From positions 372,001-436,000 of the forward strand of contig NC_035793.1 in assembly GCF_001653235.2 (NCBI RefSeq): DNA of 64,000 nt, written 5' to 3'. How positions within the stretch are numbered: position 1 is the first letter of the stretch; each line of letters opens with the position of its first letter. The translations under genes and the position numbers were made by a program. Under the pieces are notes generated by a model. It did not search any database, had not been told where the DNA came from, and worked only from the letters and a program-made list of their open reading frames with translations. This DNA is from Pochonia chlamydosporia 170. Taxonomy: Eukaryota > Ascomycota > Sordariomycetes > Hypocreales > Clavicipitaceae. This document shows positions 48,753 to 59,601 of the stretch, one piece after another.

Positions 48753-50993
48753 ATGAAGATTCTCTTCTTCTGCACGGCTCACAATTCGCTGTCGCAGCGG
48801 CTCTTCCTCGTTCTGTCTCGGAAGCACTCAGTCACTGTTGAATATGCCTTGTCCCCTGAGAGAATGATCGAAGCGGCCAACTTGGCCAAGCCACATCTTA
48901 TCATATGCCCATTTCTCACATCTCTGGTACCACAACAGATATACGATGCCTATCTCACGCTCATTGTTCACCCTGGGCCACCCGGAGATGCAGGTCCCAG
49001 TGCTCTTGACTGGCTGCTGATGGGAGATGATGGGACGGATGCTGACAGCGAGAGGTTGCTGAGTGAGAATCGCTTCAATCCAGTGGGAAGAAGTCACTGG
49101 GGTGTTACTGTTCTCCAGGCGATTGGGAAGTTTGATGCCGGCCCCGTGTGGGCCTTTGACCAGTTCCACGTCAATATCAACGACACCAGCGTGACAAAGT
49201 CGAGTCTGTATAGAGGTCCAGTCACACAGGCCGCTATTGCAGCGACTGTTGCTGCCATTGAGAGAATCGAAGCAGCTGCTTCCTTGGTACGTCCGCCGTC
49301 TGGGGCTCCTATATCGCCTCCTGCAACTCCGAAGCCTGAGGACCCTGAGGCGGATCCAATAGGACACATCTCTCCAAGTCTCTCTGCAGACGCGGCATTT
49401 GCAGAACTATCGGTGTCCATATCGGAGCCTTTCCTGGGCGGCCCGACGCATCACAGACCACTACTCAAAGCTGCGCATAGAAACTTTGATGTCAGAAAGC
49501 ACACCGCGTCCACCATATCGCGAAGAATTCGCAGCGCTGACTCACAGCCTGGGTGTTTGAGTGACCTGTTTGGTCCCAAGCTATACCTCTATGGTGGTAT
49601 GATTGAGAGCTCGAGCTCACCATCTTCTTCCATCAGGGGATATACCCTGCCAGGCAGTGTCATCCATGTCCGCGATGAGGCAGTCTGCGTTGCCACTTGC
49701 GATAACAAAGGCATCTGGATCACACACATCCGACAAGTCAAGACCAAGACTGATCCAGCGCTGTGGCCCAAGGTTCCGGCTGCGTCTGGCCTCGAACAAC
49801 TTGGCATCTCTCTCGTCCAGGGAAGTTCTTTTTATATTCCAGCTGTCCCTCAGACCCCTTCGGAACACTGGGGAAAGTCCAGTCACAGCACGTTTCAAGA
49901 GATTTGGGTAGATTTTGTAACCGAAGGCGAGAGACGACTGGCCTATTTATACTTTGACTTTTATAACGGTGCCATGAGCACAGGGCAGTGTAGACGATTG
50001 GTGCAATGCCTCGAATACATCTCGTTCAAGGCCACCGATCCAACTGAGCATCTACCTCTGACTGCCGTGGTTCTCATGGGCGGCAATTCCTACTTCAGCA
50101 ATGGTATCCATCTGAATGTCATTGAGGCCGCAGGTGATCCAGCTCTAGAATCATGGTACAACATCAATGCCATCAACGATGTTGTTGAGAAGCTCCTCCT
50201 GGACCTGCCTGTCCGCGGCGTGACCACAATCGCAGCTATTAGAGGAAACTGTGCCGCCGGTGGCGTCGCCCTCGCAGCAGCGTGCGATGTTGTATTGGCC
50301 GGTCAGCATGTCGTATTGAACCCAGCATACAGAGCGCTGGGATTATACGGATCGGAGTTTCACAGCATCAGCTATCCTGGACGCTGCGGCGCCGAAAGAG
50401 CCAAATCTGCATTGCGCTCCATGACGCCACTGAGCGCAGATGATGCCCTGAGCATGGGTCTTGTCGACCATGTATTACGTGTGTCCGCCGACCTCCTTGA
50501 CGGTGCTGTACGAGATACTGTCCAGAGCCTCTTCTCCTTCGCTGAGAATGTCGAGGGGGTGCCATCGCCGAAGTTCGGTGCTTGGAAGCAAAACGCAGAT
50601 ACATCGCCAGCGGGCCTGGCCCTCGCTCGTGCCACTGAACTGGGCCAGATGTCAATGGACTTTTGGAGCGCTCGTTCCGAGAGATACCACTCTCGGAGGA
50701 GAGACTTTGTGAGAAAGGCGAAGCCGTCGTCTACGCCGTTGCGGTTTGCAACCCACAGGCGGCAGAAGGGCATGACGGATGAGGAAGAGCAGGATATGTT
50801 TGATTCTGTGGAATGGTTTGTAGAGAAGGCGGCGCACAAACTGAAGCAAGATATGTCTGAGAGAATGATTCGAGTGATTAACGACTTTTCAATGGGTAAT
50901 GATGATAGGACTCGACTGGCTAGTCCGATGAGCGGAACTGATGTGAACATCGCAAAGAGCACGCCAATCTTTGGCTGCTATTATAATCCTTGA
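48753..50993 (+). CDS. HypX/HoxX-like fusion: formyltransferase domain plus enoyl-CoA hydratase domain
   Basis: A single-exon 746-aa protein starting MKILFFCTAH. Residues 1-170 form a formyl-THF transferase-like domain: HPGPPGDAGPSALDW at 73-87, WGVTVLQA at 116-123 and DAGPVWA at 128-134, which is the HypX pattern. The middle has a Pro-rich linker and a formyltransferase C-terminal-like part. The second half is a crotonase domain with the HypX hallmarks NGIHLNVIEAA, SWYNINAIND, CAAGGVALAAACD and VVLNPAYRALGLYGSEF. Bacterial HypX uses formyl-THF to make formyl-CoA and then CO for the [NiFe]-hydrogenase active site. Fungi are not known to have that enzyme, so the substrate or target here must differ or be unknown. 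No PTS1 or obvious mitochondrial signal is seen. Confidence 0.88.
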   Translation: MKILFFCTAHNSLSQRLFLVLSRKHSVTVEYALSPERMIEAANLAKPHLIICPFLTSLVPQQIYDAYLTLIVHPGPPGDAGPSALDWLLMGDDGTDADSERLLSENRFNPVGRSHWGVTVLQAIGKFDAGPVWAFDQFHVNINDTSVTKSSLYRGPVTQAAIAATVAAIERIEAAASLVRPPSGAPISPPATPKPEDPEADPIGHISPSLSADAAFAELSVSISEPFLGGPTHHRPLLKAAHRNFDVRKHTASTISRRIRSADSQPGCLSDLFGPKLYLYGGMIESSSSPSSSIRGYTLPGSVIHVRDEAVCVATCDNKGIWITHIRQVKTKTDPALWPKVPAASGLEQLGISLVQGSSFYIPAVPQTPSEHWGKSSHSTFQEIWVDFVTEGERRLAYLYFDFYNGAMSTGQCRRLVQCLEYISFKATDPTEHLPLTAVVLMGGNSYFSNGIHLNVIEAAGDPALESWYNINAINDVVEKLLLDLPVRGVTTIAAIRGNCAAGGVALAAACDVVLAGQHVVLNPAYRALGLYGSEFHSISYPGRCGAERAKSALRSMTPLSADDALSMGLVDHVLRVSADLLDGAVRDTVQSLFSFAENVEGVPSPKFGAWKQNADTSPAGLALARATELGQMSMDFWSARSERYHSRRRDFVRKAKPSSTPLRFATHRRQKGMTDEEEQDMFDSVEWFVEKAAHKLKQDMSERMIRVINDFSMGNDDRTRLASPMSGTDVNIAKSTPIFGCYYNP

Positions 50994-51881
50994 GCAATTA
51001 GCTGGGCTGTTTCTTTTTCATATTCTTACCTTCGCTAAAGATACCTCTGACGTTTTTCATTTCTTTTTTTCCCTTGTACGTAGTATTTCTTAGCTCCGTA
51101 TTATTTGACTCGCACATATTCGAATAATGGCTACTGATTTGCTCCAATTTGACCATGAAGGTGAGTTTCATGCCTGCGAACTTGATGTTCATAATCGATG
51201 TGTTGGCCATGCATCCGTGATAAAGCATCGCCTTGTAGGTTCTACCGTGGTAAGAAGTCGTCCATTTTTCTAGATCAGTCGCGACTTGGGAGACACCTGC
51301 GTACTAAAGGTGTTTTGGGAGGTCCCGCTGCCGTGAAGTGGTGCCCCGGAAATAATTTGGCGATGTGAGATCGTCTTCGGACTTGGCGATAAGCTTGGTG
51401 GGCAAAATCCCAGCTTAGATGATGACATCTTGAATTGCGAGATGTCGTGCATCTGCTTGCCATTAATCTGCAAGATTTGTGCTGCTGCCTCTGTTCCGCG
51501 CCCTTGAGATGATGGAAGGTTGAGTTACGAGTACCAGACTGTTCTCGCAGTTGGGTAATTCCTGCAGGGTAAGTCCCAGGTCTTGGCCCCACCACGAGCT
51601 CTAGTTCTTTCCCATCTTGATGCAAGCTCAGCAACGATCATCATGCGACACCAGCATTCGTAATCTTGAATTCTGGACACATTTAACAGCGGCACCCGAT
51701 ACGAACGTATGGCATCACCACATAGCATATGACGCCTTACACTTGGAGAAACAATCCTGGAGCTCGCTGAACTGCATTGAGAGGCATCACATCTATTGGA
51801 GCGCTTCGATCGACACCAACGCTTTGTCGTTGCCAGTTCACAACTACCATTTAACAATCAACCACCATATCGTCCGCAGTC
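50994..51881. other. Intergenic region
   Basis: Between the HypX-like stop and the Ctk2 start. T-rich DNA right after the stop is probably the 3' UTR. Short frames on both strands have no features that support them. Confidence 0.45.
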
Positions 51882-53302
51882 ATGGCACGCCCAGGCACAG
51901 ATCCCGCACCGGCTACAGCAAATGGAGATTCTCCTGCTCCGAGAATTGGCCCTCATCCCGGCTTCATCTCCAGCTCCAACCAGTACAGCTCCGAAATCAA
52001 GATACGTCGCATGCTCAAAGACAATGGGTGTGATCCAGCGCGAGAGGATAACTACCGCCTGCAGGGCGTGCAGCTGATAGACAACGTGAGGGAGAATTTG
52101 CAACTGTATGTTTCTGTCTTGAAAGGCCGCATTTTCTGAGCCCGTGGTGGTAACCCATTGACAGTCCAGTCCGAACTTTCGACACGGCGTGCAGCTATTT
52201 CCACAAGTTTCGACTGAACTTTCGCGACGCCGAATACAACTACCAAGACGCAGCGTTGGCGTCATTATTCGTCGCCTGCAAGGTCGAGGATACGATTAAA
52301 AAGTCCAAGGATATACTGGTTGCTGCGTACAATGTCAAGAATCCAGAAAAGACTGTGGCTCCTGATGACAAGGTAAGTCCCCCATAGTTATGGCCATATT
52401 GAGAGGATTCAAGAGACTAATGACGAGCCTAGATGTTCGAGGGCCCCGGAAAAATCATCATCGGACTAGAACGTCTCATTCTCGAAACCATAGGCTTCGA
52501 CTTCCGAACCCGATACCCCCAAAAGCTTCTCGTAAAGGTGGTCCGTCGCGCGCTGGGCAAATCATCCGCCAACTCGCACGACTTCTTCGCCACCGCATAC
52601 GCCATGTGCATCGACATGTACAAGACTTTCATACCCATCAAGCGTACCACCTTCTCCATGGTCATGGCTGTCGTCGAACTGACGGCTCGCATGCGCGGCG
52701 AGCATCTCGAGCGGGTACAGGAATTCGCGGCGAGCAGGAAGCAGTACAGTCGGGATGCTGCCATGGAGACGATGCTAGACCTGCTGGATTTATACGTGCA
52801 GCATCACAAGTCGACCAAGATTGGCGCACAGTTTGACCTCAGCAAATTCATCGATATCAAAATCCACCTCAATAACGATTTGGATAGTACGGCCAAACCG
52901 CGGTATTTGTACCACTGCCACAGGTGTGAGGTGGAAGATCCACATCCTCTGTCGTCAACCACGGCGTCAGCTACAGACCCGACGACTGCGTCTAATCCCT
53001 GGCCTGCAGATGCGTCTATACGACGTACAGCACGCGGACAGGACGGCACAATGCGGTTTGTGTTTGACCCTGAAGCGGCAAAGGAGGAACAAGAGACGGT
53101 TAGTGGGTTCTTTAAGGAAGAATTCGAGGAGTATGAAGTGGAAGTTGACGAGCCTGTACCGCCGCCGGATCGTGACGACGGGGGCCGTGGAAGGGGGGCA
53201 TATCGAGGCGGATATCGAGACAGAGGTGATCACAGACGTGGGGGACCATATGGAGGATATCGTGGGGATAGATATCATCGAGGACGAGGAAGATATCACT
53301 AA
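51882..53302 (+). CDS. CTK2: CTD kinase I cyclin subunit (Ctk2-type)
   Basis: Exons 51882-52105, 52165-52372 and 52433-53302 give 433 aa. Intron 1 (GTATGT...GACAG) joins NLQL to PVRTFDTACSYFHKF; intron 2 (GTAAGT...CTAAT...CCTAG) joins APDDK to MFEGPGK. A cyclin-type double fold begins with KIRRMLKDNGCDPAREDN and runs to about residue 260, including LFVACKVEDTIKK and a second box near FFATAYAMCIDMYK. Ctk2 pairs with the kinase Ctk1 and with Ctk3 to phosphorylate Ser2 of the RNA polymerase II CTD. The C-terminus is rich in Arg, Gly and Tyr (RGGYRDRGDHRRGG-like), suggesting RNA binding, which goes beyond the 323-aa yeast protein. It converges on the TEP1 gene with about 180 bp between them. Confidence 0.88.
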
Positions 53303-53480
53303 TAGTTAGTAGCTGGGTTGTAATGTTAAAGAATAGCACAAAATGAGGCAAATCTCATCAAATATACCGCATTGGGGTATAATCATTCTCCTTGAAGCTC
53401 ATCAACACCACAAATATTAGCCTGTTGAATATACATGTCCCCCCTTTGCCTCTCACAACCCAATATACAATCCGCGATCT

Positions 53481-55298
53481 CTACTTCTTTGCATCCTCAT
53501 CCTTCTCCATAGCCAGCTCCTCCCCCTCCGGTCCCGTCGATCTCACCCCCTCCAAATCAACATCATTCCCACCCGCACTCTCATCACCATCATTCTCCCG
53601 CGCCACACTCTTCAAACTACTCGCCCTACTCACATCCGCACTCGCCTGCGTCTGCACCCTCAACCCCAAATCCTTCTCACTCTTCCCACCTTCCGTGCTA
53701 CTCCCCTTCCAATCCGCCGCCGCAACCTGCGGAACTGGCTCCCCCTCACCCGGCTCAACAATCTCCTCGCCCTTCTCGTCGCCATCACCGCCGGCAACCC
53801 TCCACAGACGCTCATCTTATCCAGGGCTCTCGCACCCTTCCTACTCGACCCCTTAATACCATCCATGGCCTCCCAATCTATCGTAAAGACACCACTATCG
53901 CTCGCCTTTCCATCCTGCTCAGCGCCTTGACCCTCAAAGAAGGCATTGAACCATACGTGCGCCACGGCCGACACCATTGTCAGACCCAAATTCTTAGACG
54001 TCTTGTTCCGCCTCTCCACCGCGATATTCACATCGCTGTTCGGAATGCGAATCGGCTCACTCGGCTGGAAAATGACCGCCAAACCACCCGGCTCTGTCTC
54101 ATCTGAGCCTTGTGTGAGGGATGTGCTCTCCGATGCGAGCGTGTTGCTACTCCCACCCGTCTTGGCCCTCGCTTTGTCAATGCCATTTCCTACCCCCGTC
54201 TGAACCCGTTGAATCAGTCCCGTACCCTTATTCACAAGCTTATGTCTCTTCTTTTCGCTCGATGGTCTGCTCTCGCGCTCTGAGCCGCTCGCCTCCCCAG
54301 CGACGTTCGTCTCGTCCGCTAGTTCCACCTCCGACGGCACTTTATCCTTTGATCCGGCTCCTGAGGCAGAATAGCCCGCTAGGTCCCAGAACATGTCGCT
54401 TATTCCGCTCTCCGGCGGCACCCCAGCTTCCACAACCACCCGCTCTTTCTTGGTAAACGTGTGGAAGACGCGAATCTTCTTGCCGTCCTCTATGAAGCCC
54501 TCCACATCGACCTTGACACCGCTTCGTAGTCCCCATACATGAATTTCCACAATCTCAATCGGTCTGTCGGTGTACTTCTTACCATGCTGCGTCCATCGGT
54601 CCACGTAGCTCACCCACCGAAGCTGAGAAGGTATCGAGACACCAGGCCCGAATTTCGGCCTCATCCGCCGCTCGGTGAACCGCGTGAGCGCGTCTTTTAC
54701 CGTCCATCCTTCCTCGGAGATGAGATAGCTGCATGATATGGTCCCCGATCTACCCTTTCCCGCCTTGCAATGCACTACAACCACCCTCTTGTCATGCTTG
54801 GAAGATGACTTGCTCTTCTCACCAGCAGAGTGAGTAGGCGATAAAGGCTGGAAATCTAAGTCCCCCCCATGTAACCAGTTCCTCATGCTTGCCATAATCA
54901 TAGGCACGAGCCTAAACGGCGGGGGGTGATGATCCGGCCACGGGTAATGGCGTACCCTCCCGTAGACTGCATCGTCGGGGTATCCTGTGCCCTCGGCGCG
55001 AAACTCCCATATCGCCCAGTTGTCGCCGTGTTTGGAGTCCAGAAACGTGGTGAGTTGGTCGAGGGGATTGCGGTATGCTAGCTGCGGGTATGTTTGAGAA
55101 GGGCCAGAGCTACACGATTAGCAGACACTCTCAAGGTATGAAATGAAAATCATGATGAATATCAAAATGCAGCAGTCCAGTGAAGGCACAGATGACATAC
55201 GTAGCTATTATAAAATCCGTGACATAGCACAAGTCAAGCCCTGCCTCGGGATGTCTCGCCCTTGGCCCAGCGACAATCTGCCGCAACAGCGAGGCCAT
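53481..55298 (-). CDS. TEP1: PTEN/TEP1-like phosphoinositide phosphatase with apparent C-terminal frameshift
   Basis: Exon 1 is 55298-55201; the second exon runs from 55109. The 91-nt intron (GTATGT...GTGTAG) joins VTDFIIAT to SGPSQTYP, as in PTEN, whose N-terminus has the same IIAMG-type segment. The catalytic loop is HCKAGKGRSG with Cys147 and Arg153; the general acid is Asp92 in YPWPDHHPPP. A C2-like region follows. PTEN proteins remove the 3-phosphate of PIP3. As given, the frame ends at 53660 after an Arg-rich tail (515 aa). About 53813 another frame takes over that is open to 53481 with acidic, protein-like sequence (ERLWRVAGGDGDEKGEE onward); a single extra base near ATGAGCG would join them into 575 aa. 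I take the long form as the likely native protein. Confidence 0.82.
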
Positions 55299-56567
55299 GG
55301 TGTTTCTTTTGCACGGCAACGGAAGCTAGAGGTTGATGTTGCATGTAAGTTGGGTAAAGTTTGTGAGGCTGAAAGCCGGAGGGTTGCGGTGGGATGATGA
55401 CGACGAATGACGGCACCGATTGGGCTAATAAAGGGTCAATCCTGGTCCATTTGTTTCCAGATGGATGGATGGCATATGAAACAGCACAATGGCATGGCAA
55501 ATCTCACAGGTGTCGTAAACGCACGCGGGCTGGCATGCAATTAATAGGGTTATTAAAGCTGTCTTTTGTGTTTCACATAGTAACACAGAGTGAGCCAGGA
55601 CAGAGACATGTGACTCCGGTCTCCTTGCATTGCATTGCATTGTCTAGACCCTGTTTTGTGTCCATGATAGAGGAGGCGCAAATCTACCGAGACGAATCCA
55701 TTCCACTGCCCACTCAGCTGGCAAATAAAGTCGACTAGCACTGAGCGAGCTGAAGCAAGGCGCGACTGGGTCTACACAAACATGATGTGTGTGGGCAACA
55801 TTGAACATCAAGTCCCACCAGTGACCTCCTGCACGACGTCATCACCATCCTCTGAACTAGAATGTTGGCGACCCCTCCACTAAAGTAGTTGAGCCAACAT
55901 CTTGTCCTGTCTGCATGAGCAAGGTGCTAGCAACTTTTGGACACATATTCTTAGAGAGTGCAGACTTTTCTCCACAGTTACAAGCCAACGCCAATTTCAC
56001 AATGCATCTAGCATAAAGCACTCAAACAAGCTGTGTATACAGAGCATAGACAAAAAGCAACCGGATGGAAACAGCTTGGGGAGTAACGCATCCCCTTGAA
56101 CCGAACAGAAAAAATGACCTAACTGCCAAATTGAACACCAGAGTCCATTGATTATGAATACTCCAATTGCGCTCCATTTCTTGCCTTGGTCCTCAACCAC
56201 CCTCCTCTACCGCTACACATGTGCCCATACTTCGTAACAATGATGGATGCTCACGCATCATATCCTCTTCCTACACCTTGTACAACACACGAAAGCTCGC
56301 TTCTCGTATCCCTATCCCCAATTTTTATACTTCCTCACTTGTCGCAAATCGTCGGTACAAAACAGGTCTGCACAGTTATATTACCGCCCAGCCTAGAGCA
56401 TAAGCTGAATGCCAGCTCTGGGTCCCCGAGAGAGTCCAAGGAGTAGTCATTGACCATACCTACTTACCGTCATAAAGAGAAAGAATCGTTAGGCCGCTGC
56501 AATTGAAACATTGCAGCCAACCACGCACGTGCAAACACGAATTGGTTTGCCAGTCTCTCAAGCTCGT
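55299..56567. other. Intergenic region
   Basis: TEP1 upstream DNA followed by the probable 3' UTR of the Pom33-type gene. A short TTGCA/TTGCATTGCATTG repeat occurs near 55625-55642. No gene is supported. Confidence 0.45.
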
Positions 56568-57792
56568 CTACGACGTCTTCTTGGCAGGAGCAGGGCCTCC
56601 AGTATACTTGCCGAGATCAGTGGCGTCGCGGAACTGTCGGCCAATATTCTTGACATTATCCCAGACTTGTCGAGCCGCAGGGGGAGTGCCTTGAGCGCCA
56701 ACCAGAGAGTCGATTCTGGCGCTCAGCTGCGACATGGAGTTTTGAATATGGGTACTCTGCGAGTAGCGGGCGCGGAGGAAGGCAGTGTACAGAGTAATCA
56801 AGATCCATGAGCGGCGCTGGAAGAAAATGGCCGAAAGAAAGATGCGGATCCAAAGGAGAATCTCAAGCCCAGAGACAATAGACATGGATGCATCGTAGTA
56901 CTCCTTGACAAAGGCACCGATTCTATCAGCGAGAGGGCTGCTGACGCGCTTGGGAGAAGTCCCATCGGCAGCAGGAGGAGGAGGTTGGAGAACGGGAATC
57001 AAGTTGGCCCGAGTATAAGTGGCGACGTGGAAGACGGAGTAGACGCAGTACGGGAGCAGCGCAAGTGGGTACTGGGGAGAGAAGAGCCAGACGAGAGCCA
57101 TAACTGCGACAAGATATTCGGATTAGCAAGAAGAGCATTAGGCAGCTCCATCCAGGTTCGTGGCAAACATACGCAAGTACTGGACGTTCTCATCGGACAG
57201 GAGGCCAACAACGCCACCTGGCATCTTGTTGCCAGTCTTGGCTCGAGCTCGTTGGGTCTTGTAAACGACGATGCCGTACGTGACGGCGGCGGCGAGGAAA
57301 GAGGTGCGGTAGGAGAACTTTGCCATGCCGCCGTAATAATTCATGCGCAACCAGGAGAACCCATATCGGATGGTGGTCAGAATGAGCGTCATATGCCTAG
57401 AAGGAAGAATGGTCAGTCTGCGATTTCTGTCTGGCTCGAATTTTGACTGTGCCCAATGGGTAGAGCCCGTGGCATTGTTGGCAGAGTATTAGGGTCGCTC
57501 TCGGGCAGCTCGTGATGCAACGAGTGAGTGTTGCGGGAGCAAATTGGAGCATCACAGGTCATTCCAGTGAATCGAGGCGGACGAGGCGTTCACATACCCA
57601 ACAAACCAGGCAACTGCGTCAATCCATGTTAGCAAGCTTCTCATGTCTGTGGCGGCCATGATTCACAGCACCTCATGAGAGAACAGGCTGCCCAGGGGAG
57701 TCAGTTGGATCTTCAAACGTACATTGCAGCGTCTTGGCCAGCTGGAGCAGCCGCTCCTGGAGAGGCTGGCTAGAATTGGGTGGAGGAGCCAT
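56568..57792 (-). CDS. TMEM33/Pom33-Per33 family ER and nuclear-pore membrane protein
   Basis: Four exons on the minus strand: 57792-57723, 57613-57598 (only 16 nt), 57396-57173 and 57103-56568; 281 aa. Splicing gives KTLQ-FAWFVG-HMTLILTTIRYG, the conserved start of this family, which supports the microexon. The introns are 109, 201 and 69 nt with GTACGT/GTATGT donors. Several hydrophobic segments follow (YRTSFLAAAVTYGIVVY, MALVWLFSPQYPLALLPYCVY, EILLWIRIFLSAIFF) and then an amphipathic, polar C-terminus ending GGPAPAKKTS. Yeast Pom33 acts in nuclear pore distribution and Per33 in the ER; TMEM33 is the human relative. Which fungal paralogue this is cannot be told. The gene lies between TEP1 and PAC1, all on the minus strand. 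Confidence 0.88.
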
Positions 57793-59601
57793 GGTAGTAG
57801 TGACTGCAGTGCGTAGAAGTCGAAAAATGTCTACCGGAGAAGTTGTACTGACGAGGCTACGGAGGTGAAATTGGAGAAGTGTTGTCGCTGTGTGCGGTCG
57901 ACAAAAGAATTGTGCGGTCTGAGTGCCTAGTGTGAGGTCGAAAGGTGGCCAAGGCCAAGTCTCAGCTTGAAGTGGCACTGGGGCGGGTCGGAGCTCGACA
58001 ATGTCGTAATGGTCCGACCAGACGTTGGCGCAGCTAAGGCAAAGAGAGCGGGCAAGAAAAAACGGGGAACCAGTCAACCGTTCTATGGGTGCAAGCGGAT
58101 GCAGCAATGATAGAAAATAATGTCAGGGACAAGAGCTACGAAATAGTAATCTAATGGGAGCTTTGTGAAGCCCGGCGGATGTATGAGAAGCAAATAATTC
58201 CAGACGAGAGGGTGAGTTGACGAGTTGAAGAAAGAGGGAAAGAGCCAGCCATGGACTTGAGGACTGAGCAATAGCCACCAATCGACCTCTTGGGCGCTTG
58301 GCCGCATCTGACTGGCCGACAGACGAGGATGGACATGGACGGAAGAGGACAGCAAAGGCGGTCACTGTCCAGCTTATCTGGGGTCTTCGATGGCAAGTGG
58401 GTTTCCTTTTCGTTTGCCTGGCCAAAGCTTGCTTGCTTGCTTGGTCTGTGGTGGCTGGGCTCAAGCCAATTTTTCTTCATCATCATCTGCATTTTGCTCA
58501 GACGAGACCGTTGCCCACGAAAAACGGTCTCGCACAACTTGCGCTATTTCGTTCTTCACAGCCCGGGCATCTTCCTCGTCCTTCAAAGTCCCTACATCTT
58601 CATATTCCGCATCACGAGCATGCCATCCCTCTCATCTCAAGCTCTCACTGCTACGCCACCAACAATACATCAATGCTGCTGCCTATGATCCACCAGTCAC
58701 CTCTGGACCTTGACCCAAAGCTTCAATGTTCCCATGTGGAACCCGGAGCCGCCTGCAATCACAGATTCCCAGCCAGATCTCCCAAAACCCTTGACGCAAG
58801 CACAAGCACCCACAAACACACCCTCGGCCCATGAGAGCTGCAGCTGAGCTTGGCACCCTCAGAACCAGTTTGGCCACCTCAGCCACTGACGATGACTTGG
58901 ACACACGCGGCAACCAAGCTATTGGCTTTGTGTTGTAGCTGGTGAGCGGCTAATCCAGGAGTCTGGTTGACTTTGTACCATGGCCAGAGCATTTTTCGCT
59001 GTGCATCCTACTGCACCCGTTCCGCGCGGATCTGGAAGACCCTTCTGTGTGACGTACATACTTGCCAGGCGTCGGAGGACAAGAATGTGATGTGAGTGTG
59101 AAGAGTGTCAATGAATACAAGGTACCTGAATGTTTGGAGTTGCGACTTCCGTCCACCACAGAAGCCACGAATATGCAACTAGGCAAACATCAGAATCTGG
59201 AAGCTTCTATTGAGGATTGAACACCTCCTTTCTTCATCGTAACAGATGTAGCCATGTCTGTGCCGTTTTCTCAAGCCGTGCATCCAATATCCCAACCCTA
59301 GATCTACAGCACCGTACTGCATTGCAGTGTAAACACTCACTTTAAATCCAGAGCAACATAACACCACTGAGTGTAACTCATCAGTTTTTATCATGGCCAA
59401 CACCCACCCTAAGATTTTCGTTATCGTATCATCTCTCATTACGGCGTGGCTCACATGGGCTGCCAAACACATCTATAAGGTTCACCAAGTCTTTATCCCA
59501 TCTCAGCAACACCATACATTGTGCACCCGAGACAATGCAGCATGGCATCAGTAGGCTTTCGCTTTCATTTTTCGGCCATCATGACTATTATCCCTCGCCA
59601 T
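57793..59601. other. Intergenic region
   Basis: Upstream DNA of the Pom33-type gene and the PAC1 3' region. A + frame around 58298-58834 is open but starts without ATG and has Leu/Ser/His-rich composition typical of non-coding CT-rich DNA. A GCTT repeat occurs near 58428-58440. Nothing else is supported. Confidence 0.45.

Noticed and set aside
58298..58834. 178-codon + frame between the Pom33 and PAC1 genes
   Set aside because: Non-ATG start, several overlapping frames of similar length and no recognisable feature.
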